From positions 1 through 60,786 of IMG/VR virus record IMGVR_UViG_3300034062_002901: a DNA stretch of 60,786 nucleotides. One strand, 5' to 3'. Positions 56,216 to 60,786 of the stretch are shown one piece after another. The number at the start of each line of letters is the position of its first letter. Within the stretch, counting starts at the first letter, position 1. Made by a program: the position numbers and the translations under genes. A model generated the notes under the pieces. The model saw only the letters and a program-made list of their open reading frames with translations. It had not been told where the DNA came from and did no database searches. The DNA is from a virus.

Positions 56216-57711
56216 ACATCACCAAAGTTTTCGGCCCACCCGGCTCTGGCAAGACGACGTTCCTATTGAGCATTGTTGAGCAAGAGCTGGCAGGCGGCGT
56301 GCACCCGACCAAGGTCGGCTACTTTGCTTTCACTAAGAAAGCCGCCACTGAGGCGCGCGATCGGGCTATCCAAAAGTTTCCGAACCTGAACCCTGACACG
56401 GACTTTCCGTTTTTTCGCACAATGCACAGCCTGGCCTACCGCTGCTTGGGCATTAGCAACAAGGACATGATGTCCACGGAGAACTACCGCGAGTTTGCGC
56501 TAGAAGCGGGCATTGAGCTGGCCATTGAAACCGGTGACGAAGAGTTTGCGGTAAAGGCCGATAACCCAATCCTTAACGAAATCAACATTGCCCGCATTCG
56601 CGGCATTGACCTGCGCACCCACTACAACCGCTCAGAGATGCAAATCGAGTGGTATCACTTTGAGTACGTCGAGCGAGCCTACCGCCATTACAAGACGGCC
56701 CGTAACTTACTGGACTTTACCGACTTGCTAGAGCAGATTTTGCAAGCGCCTGATCGGTTGCCCACGCTGGAAGCCTTGATCATTGACGAGGCGCAAGACT
56801 TGTCACGTTTGCAGTGGAGGCTGGTCGAACAACTCGCGTTGCGAGCCCAGCGTTGCTTTTTGGCGGGGGATGATGACCAGGCGGTTTACAACTGGGCAGG
56901 AGCGGACGTCGCCAGCTTTTTAGGTTTTTCAGGCACCGTCAAGGTCTTAGACCAGTCCTATAGAGTGCCGGCCAAGATTCACGCCTTGGCCAACTCGGTG
57001 GTAAACCGCATTCGCCAGCGTCAGCCTAAGGTCTGGAAGGCGCGAGAGGAAGAAGGCTCAATCAGTTATTACAACGATTTCCAGCAGGTGGACATCAGCA
57101 AGGGCAACTGGCTTATCTTGGCCAGCGCCAACTACATGCTCACCGACATGCACGATTGGATTAAGAGCCAAGGACTGTTGTTTGAGCGCCACGGCCAACG
57201 CAGCGTCAGCGAAACCACTTTGATTGCGGTGTTGGGCTGGGAAAAACTACGCAAAGGCGGCGAAGTGCCGTTTCACGTCGTTAAGATGGTTTACAAGTAT
57301 TTGGACAGCAGCATGGTCAAGCATGGCCACAAGATGCTGCGCACAGCCGACACCTCCGCCAGCTACACGCTCGATCTCCTGAAAGAAAAGCACGGACTTC
57401 TTTCATCAGAAATCTGGAGCAAGGCGCTGACCAAGATCAGCGAGGACCGCCGAGACTACTTGGTCTCGCTACTGCGCCGCAATACACGGCTCACGGGCCA
57501 CATTCCGATCAAGCTCTCCACGATCCACGGCGCCAAAGGTGGCGAGGCGGACAACGTCCTGCTGCTCTCGGACCTGTCCACGCGCTTTGCCAAGGACTAC
57601 GACAAGAACTCCGACGACATCAACCGACTGCTGTACGTAGGCATCACTCGGGCTAAACAAACACTGCACATCGTTCTTCCCAAGAACGAACAGAAAGGCT
57701 TTCGGTTATGA
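56212..57711 (+). CDS. UvrD/Rep-family (SF1) DNA helicase
   Basis: A 499-residue superfamily 1 helicase. Motifs are in order: GPPGSGKTT (8-16), FPFFRTMHSLAYRCLG-type motif Ia, LIIDEAQDLSRLQ (motif II), LAGDDDQAVYNWAGA (motif III), LDQSYRVP (motif IV), STIHGAKGGEADNVLL (motif V) and LLYVGITRAKQTLHIV (motif VI). The compact length lacks large accessory domains. With no DnaB-type helicase visible it may be the replicative or a recombination helicase. The ATG at 56212 overlaps the preceding stop. Confidence 0.93.
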   Translation: MNITKVFGPPGSGKTTFLLSIVEQELAGGVHPTKVGYFAFTKKAATEARDRAIQKFPNLNPDTDFPFFRTMHSLAYRCLGISNKDMMSTENYREFALEAGIELAIETGDEEFAVKADNPILNEINIARIRGIDLRTHYNRSEMQIEWYHFEYVERAYRHYKTARNLLDFTDLLEQILQAPDRLPTLEALIIDEAQDLSRLQWRLVEQLALRAQRCFLAGDDDQAVYNWAGADVASFLGFSGTVKVLDQSYRVPAKIHALANSVVNRIRQRQPKVWKAREEEGSISYYNDFQQVDISKGNWLILASANYMLTDMHDWIKSQGLLFERHGQRSVSETTLIAVLGWEKLRKGGEVPFHVVKMVYKYLDSSMVKHGHKMLRTADTSASYTLDLLKEKHGLLSSEIWSKALTKISEDRRDYLVSLLRRNTRLTGHIPIKLSTIHGAKGGEADNVLLLSDLSTRFAKDYDKNSDDINRLLYVGITRAKQTLHIVLPKNEQKGFRL

Positions 57712-59585
57712 AGCGCGATATTAAAACGCTGTCCATGTTCCCCCGCATTTCCGAGTGGCTCCCGCCTCAGAATTTTCCCAACCTGAGTGAAGCCAAGGAG
57801 ATTGCAATTGACCTTGAAACCTGCGACCCGAACATGGAGAGCCTTGGCCCCGGTTGGCCTCGCAATGATGGTTTCATTGTGGGCTATGCCGTTGCCGTTG
57901 ATGGCTGGGCGGGTTACTTTCCTGTCGCTCACGCAGGCGGCGGAAATCTGGACAAGCGCATTGTGGAGCGCTGGGTCAAGGATGTTGTGGCCACGCCGGC
58001 CGACAAAGTCATGCACAACGCTGCCTATGATTTGGGATGGCTACGCGCCTCGGGCTTTGAGGTCAATGGCAACATCTACGACACCATGTTGGCTGCGCCC
58101 GTGTTAGACGAAAACCGCTACGCTTATAGCTTGAACGCTTTGGGTTTTGATTACCTCAAGGAAGTCAAGTCCGAGCAGGGCCTAAAAGAGTCGGCCTCCG
58201 ACTTTGGCGTGCACCCCAAGAAGGAGTTGTGGAAGCTGCCTGCCATGCACGTGGGGGAGTACGCCGAGCAGGATGCAGCGCTGACCCTAAAGTTGTGGCA
58301 CCACTTTCAAGCACTCATGCGCAACGAAGAGGTTGAGTCCATCTTTAAGCTTGAGACAGAGGTGCTGCCGGTGCTGGTCGACATCACTCTAAAGGGCATC
58401 AGCTTTGACCGTGTTAAGTGCGAGAAGCACATCATTGACATGCGCCGCAAAGAAGCCGAAATCCTGAAGTATCTAAAGAGCCAAGCCGGCATGCAGGTGG
58501 ACATCTGGGCCGCGCAGTCCATTGCCGCCGCGTTTGACCGTTTGGGCGTGCAGTACCCTAAGACAGCGGCCGGCGCGCCCAGTTTCACTAAGAGCTTCTT
58601 GGACACGCATGAGCACCCCATGGCTAAGATGATCTTGGAGGCTAGGGAGCTGAACAAGACCCACGGCACGTTCTTGGAGCCCTATCTGAAGCACAGCGCC
58701 AAGGACGGGCGCATTCACACGCACTTCAACCAGATGCGCAACGAGGAAGGCGGCACAGTAACCGGGCGTCTGTCTGCGTCCAACCCCAACCTCCAGCAAG
58801 TGCCCGCGCGCCACGAAATTATTGGCCCCATGGTGCGAGGCCTGTTCCTGCCAGAGGAAGGCCAGCTTTGGGCAGCTAACGATTTCTCCTCGCAGGAGCC
58901 GCGCTTATTGGTGCACTATGCCACACTGCTGGGATTGCCCGGCGCCGAGAAGATGGCGCAAGCCTACCGCGACAACCCCGACACGGACTTTCACCAAATG
59001 GTGGCTGACATGGCCGGAATTAAACGCAAGGCTGCCAAGACGATCGGCTTGGGCCTGATGTACGGCATGGGCAAAGCCAAGCTGGCCCACAGCCTGGACT
59101 TGCCCCTGGACGAGGCCAGCGAGCTGATCGCCACGTTTCACAGCAAAGTCCCCTTCCTCAAAGGAACAGTGGACGCGGTCATGAAGCGCATTGAGCACCC
59201 CGCCTCGGGCGGCTGCATCCGAACTCTGCTGGGCCGCAAGTGCCGGTTTCCGCTGTGGGAGCCTGTGGAGTGGGGCGTGAACAAGGCGCTGCCGCGCGAG
59301 CAGGCAGTCATTGCCTACGGCTCACGGATCAAGCGCGCGGGCACCTACAAGGGCCTAAACCGTTTGATCCAAGGCTCTGCCGCAGACCAGACCAAATCAG
59401 GCATGGTGGCCCTTTACAAGGCGGGCTTTAACCTGCTGTTGCAAGTACACGACGAGGTGGCCCTTTCCGTGCGCAACATTGAAGAGGCCCGCGAGGCCGC
59501 CGACATCATGGCCAAGGCAGTAACCCTAGAAGTGCCCTCCCGCGTGGACGTGGAGACTGGACGAAACTGGGGCTCTGCCGCATAA
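57708..59585 (+). CDS. Family A DNA polymerase with proofreading domain
   Basis: A 625-residue PolA-type replicase. The 3'-5' exonuclease domain is intact: Asp35 and Glu37 in IDLET (exo I), Asp108 in NAAYD (exo II), Tyr185 and Asp189 in EYAEQDAAL (exo III). The polymerase domain has VTGRLSASNPNLQQVP, motif A ANDFSSQEPRLL with Asp392, motif B KRKAAKTIGLGLMYGMG at about 440-457, and motif C QVHDEVAL with His581 and Asp582. There is no 5' nuclease. The overlap with the helicase stop (ATGA) shows coupling. Confidence 0.95.
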   Translation: MKRDIKTLSMFPRISEWLPPQNFPNLSEAKEIAIDLETCDPNMESLGPGWPRNDGFIVGYAVAVDGWAGYFPVAHAGGGNLDKRIVERWVKDVVATPADKVMHNAAYDLGWLRASGFEVNGNIYDTMLAAPVLDENRYAYSLNALGFDYLKEVKSEQGLKESASDFGVHPKKELWKLPAMHVGEYAEQDAALTLKLWHHFQALMRNEEVESIFKLETEVLPVLVDITLKGISFDRVKCEKHIIDMRRKEAEILKYLKSQAGMQVDIWAAQSIAAAFDRLGVQYPKTAAGAPSFTKSFLDTHEHPMAKMILEARELNKTHGTFLEPYLKHSAKDGRIHTHFNQMRNEEGGTVTGRLSASNPNLQQVPARHEIIGPMVRGLFLPEEGQLWAANDFSSQEPRLLVHYATLLGLPGAEKMAQAYRDNPDTDFHQMVADMAGIKRKAAKTIGLGLMYGMGKAKLAHSLDLPLDEASELIATFHSKVPFLKGTVDAVMKRIEHPASGGCIRTLLGRKCRFPLWEPVEWGVNKALPREQAVIAYGSRIKRAGTYKGLNRLIQGSAADQTKSGMVALYKAGFNLLLQVHDEVALSVRNIEEAREAADIMAKAVTLEVPSRVDVETGRNWGSAA

Positions 59586-59633
59586 TTGAGCCGGGGTAAA
59601 TGCAGTTGCTCCGACTTTGTTAAGTGAAACTTC

Positions 59634-59665
59634 GGGCTGGGGGCTTGCCTCCAGCCCATTTTTTC
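59634..59665 (+). terminator. Intrinsic terminator after the polymerase gene
   Basis: GGGCTGGGGG (59634-59643) and CCTCCAGCCC (59648-59657) form a 10-bp stem (one G-T pair) with loop CTTG, followed by ATTTTTT. It ends the replication operon. Confidence 0.88.
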
Positions 59666-59674
59666 CGATACACT
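59645..59674 (+). promoter_or_regulatory. Promoter of the early operon, overlapping the terminator
   Basis: TTGCCT (59645-59650), an 18-base spacer and TACACT (59669-59674). The -10 matches that of the replication promoter at 52575. The -35 lies in the terminator loop, as at 22775. The leader GTCTAAAAGAAAGGAGAAATAC and ATG 59702 follow. Confidence 0.5.
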
Positions 59675-59701
59675 AATAAGTCTAAAAGAAAGGAGAAATA
59701 C

Positions 59702-60112
59702 ATGGGTCGATTACCAAACGCACGAACACAGGTTGTTCCGGCTTATCCAGAGCCATACGTCCGTCAGCCAGCAAAGCTGGCGCAGCCTCGCGTTAAGAAA
59801 AAGCGGGGTCGTCCGCGCAAAAACGGGCGACCAAAAGAAGACACCTATGACTCGGTGCGCTCATCCCCCTCAAAACGTGCCGGCAAACGTTGGATCACCG
59901 TCTCCGTGCCTGAAGAAGCTTACCTCATGCTCAAGGAAGTTGCGGCGTTTTACAAAAGCGGCATGGGGGCGTTTATTCAATCCTTGGTTCAGACTGCGTT
60001 TGACAAGGCATACCAAGAGTCGCTCACCTTGCAGCGCATTGACAACACCCGTAAGAAAGCCAAAAATGAAATACAAGACCGAGATGACGTTCCCCGTCGA
60101 ACTCACTTTTGA
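59702..60112 (+). CDS. AT-hook and ribbon-helix-helix type DNA-binding protein
   Basis: A 136-residue basic protein. Residues 32-45 contain an AT-hook KKKRGRPRKNGRPK, which binds the minor groove. From about 63 a ribbon-helix-helix-like unit begins with a strand (RWITVSVPEEA) followed by two helices (YLMLKEVAAFYKSGMGAFI; SLVQTAFDKAY). Such a protein is a good candidate for an early transcriptional regulator of the promoters with the TTGACAAGT box, though this is inference. The ATG at 59702 follows AAAGGAGAAATAC; an in-frame start at 59624 would read through the terminator. Confidence 0.82.
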   Translation: MGRLPNARTQVVPAYPEPYVRQPAKLAQPRVKKKRGRPRKNGRPKEDTYDSVRSSPSKRAGKRWITVSVPEEAYLMLKEVAAFYKSGMGAFIQSLVQTAFDKAYQESLTLQRIDNTRKKAKNEIQDRDDVPRRTHF

Positions 60113-60305
60113 GGTGCTGCCTGCAATGGACGTAGAAGGCACCGAATTGCCTGCCCAGCTGGACATTACCAAGGTCTTGCTCACCATTGTCGGCCCGAGC
60201 GGAAAGCCCCGCCAAGTAGACATCACCAATACGCTCACCGAAGACCAAACCATGCTGTTTGAGGACGAGATTGTTGAGAACTACGATGAAGATAATCGGG
60301 TTTGA
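60066..60305 (+). CDS. Hypothetical 79-residue protein
   Basis: A small protein (MKYKTEMTFPVELTFEVLPA; then VDITNTLTEDQTMLFEDEIV) of mostly beta strands with an acidic C terminus (ENYDEDNRV). It overlaps the end of the AT-hook gene by 47 bases in another frame. The longer open frame from 59733 is not used, since it runs inside the AT-hook gene. Function unknown. Confidence 0.72.
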   Translation: MKYKTEMTFPVELTFEVLPAMDVEGTELPAQLDITKVLLTIVGPSGKPRQVDITNTLTEDQTMLFEDEIVENYDEDNRV

Positions 60306-60337
60306 ACGCCCGGCCGAAGGGCATCCATGGAGGGAAC

Positions 60338-60550
60338 ATGAAACTGATCGACGAACTTTTGAGACTGGCGCAGACAACGCAGCAAGAGAACCGGCCCTTG
60401 TTAAAGGCCGTGGCACAGAAACTTGAAGACCAACGCCGGTGGCGTGAAGCATGGTTAAATGCAGAGAGTAAAGTTGAGTTGTTGACAAGTGAATTGAAGG
60501 TGATAAAGTCAAAGCTTCAGCATAGAAAGAAGAAAGAAGACAATGATTAA
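60338..60550 (+). CDS. Hypothetical small coiled-coil protein
   Basis: A 70-residue protein (MKLIDELLRLAQTTQQENRP; then ESKVELLTSELKVIKSKLQH) with heptad spacing throughout and a Lys-rich end. The ATG at 60338 follows GGAGGGAAC; an upstream TTG at 60302 would add twelve residues. Its 3' half contains the TTGACAAGT promoter (60482) and leader for the next gene. Function unknown. Confidence 0.75.
   Translation: MKLIDELLRLAQTTQQENRPLLKAVAQKLEDQRRWREAWLNAESKVELLTSELKVIKSKLQHRKKKEDND
60482..60509 (+). promoter_or_regulatory. Weak promoter with TTGACAAGT box
   Basis: TTGACA (60482-60487), with TAAAGT at 60504-60509 after 16 bases. The -35 is the shared TTGACAAGT box. It lies inside the end of the coiled-coil gene and precedes the leader CATAGAAAGAAGAAAGAAGAC. 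The -10 is poor, so confidence is moderate. Confidence 0.45.
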
Positions 60551-60584
60551 AAAGCCCGCTCAACGTGGGATTGAGGGGCCATGA
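60543..60584 (+). CDS. Putative 13-residue leader peptide
   Basis: ATG at 60543 lies directly after the purine-rich leader TAGAAAGAAGAAAGAAGAC and encodes MIKKPAQRGIEGP before a stop that overlaps the ATG of the next gene (ATGA at 60581-60584). The leader element is placed for this short frame, not for the gene behind it, which has its own GAGGGG. It would couple translation of the next gene to the peptide. Very short, so only a possibility. Confidence 0.4.
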   Translation: MIKKPAQRGIEGP

Positions 60585-60786
60585 GAAAACGTAGCAAGTA
60601 CCGCCCTCGCACAGTCCTGCAAAGCCCCCTAAACTATGTGCTGTCAGGCCTCAAGCCTGTTCGCGAGCTGTCAGATGTCTACTTGGCCGTGCAGATCAGG
60701 AACAGGAACGCGTTGGATCAGGTTCGCAAGGGTTTGGCCCTGAGGGAAGACATCGACATGCTGATTGGGGCATTCAACATTACCGA
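60581..60786 (+). CDS. 5' part of the gene crossing the join
   Basis: The first codons (ATG 60581, preceded by GAGGGG) of the 161-residue protein that continues in bases 1-407 when the genome is closed. Bases 60660-60786 duplicate 1-127, so they are counted twice in this linear window. The start MRKRSKYRPRTVLQSPLNYV is basic. Without closing the circle the gene would appear truncated at both ends. Confidence 0.82.
   Translation, partial: MRKRSKYRPRTVLQSPLNYVLSGLKPVRELSDVYLAVQIRNRNALDQVRKGLALREDIDMLIGAFNIT
60660..60786. repeat. Terminal direct repeat (right copy)
   Basis: Identical to bases 1-127. See the left copy: this is most simply the assembly overlap that closes a circle, and the true genome length would be 60,659 bp. 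Confidence 0.93.

Noticed and set aside
1-60786. Lysogeny genes, attachment sites, CRISPR arrays, reverse transcriptase
   Set aside because: No integrase, recombinase, repressor pair, spaced direct-repeat array or reverse transcriptase motif was seen on either strand.

Overview
The window is a complete, probably circular or circularly permuted, tailed-phage genome of about 60.66 kb. The last 127 bases (60660-60786) repeat bases 1-127 exactly, and an open reading frame runs in phase across that join. The set of proteins (P22-like large portal, adaptor-type neck proteins, very long repetitive internal virion proteins, no tail tape measure, sheath or tube genes) points to a podovirus-type lytic phage. 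Replication by a family A DNA polymerase with an archaeo-eukaryotic type primase, GroES and DUF6321/DUF5872-like small proteins fit uncultivated aquatic phages. Sigma70-type promoters, Shine-Dalgarno sites and the GC-rich codon use suggest a proteobacterial host, but the host cannot be fixed from the sequence. I see no integrase, repressor/Cro pair, phage RNA polymerase, tRNA or CRISPR array.

Layout. (a) 59702 through the join to 4522: a tightly packed rightward operon of small early-type genes with ATGA overlaps, including an AT-hook/ribbon-helix-helix regulator, a DUF3310 protein and a Mom-like DNA-modification protein. (b) 4531-5250: a leftward, catalytically degenerate HNH-like gene and an AT-rich intergenic region with repeats and a hairpin. 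(c) 5251-6486: small terminase and a PD-(D/E)XK VRR-type nuclease. (d) 6480-9970: a GGCC-rich accessory island in which most genes have their own promoter, a shared purine-rich leader (TAGAAAGAGAGAAA) and often their own terminator; it contains a DUF932 protein and a Cys-rich protein and separates the two terminase genes. (e) 9968-10555: a gene-free region with five copies of a 22-bp GGCCATGG-containing repeat around a perfect hairpin, followed by a parS-like palindrome. (f) 10556-35809: large terminase, a 1496-residue proline-repeat protein, portal, GroES, scaffold, capsid, neck proteins, fibre and adhesin genes. (g) 35834-37250: membrane protein, holin and M15 peptidase endolysin. (h) 37262-50406: more virion proteins, ending with four huge internal (ejection-type) proteins. 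(i) 50375-52527 leftward: RecB/Cas4-like exonuclease and SNF2 helicase. (j) 52613-59585 rightward: replication genes (probable ssDNA-associated protein, AEP primase, UvrD-like helicase, DNA polymerase) with a 126-nt structured element in front of the primase.

How it fits together. Early genes and the accessory island share a TTGACAAGT promoter box and the same leader, so they look like one regulon read by host RNA polymerase. The replication block supplies polymerase, primase and helicases. The structural block encodes a podovirus capsid and a set of ejection proteins. The most unusual parts are the repeat/hairpin/parS-like locus at 10.1-10.5 kb, the cassette island that splits the terminase genes, and the structured RNA candidate at 54.29-54.41 kb.
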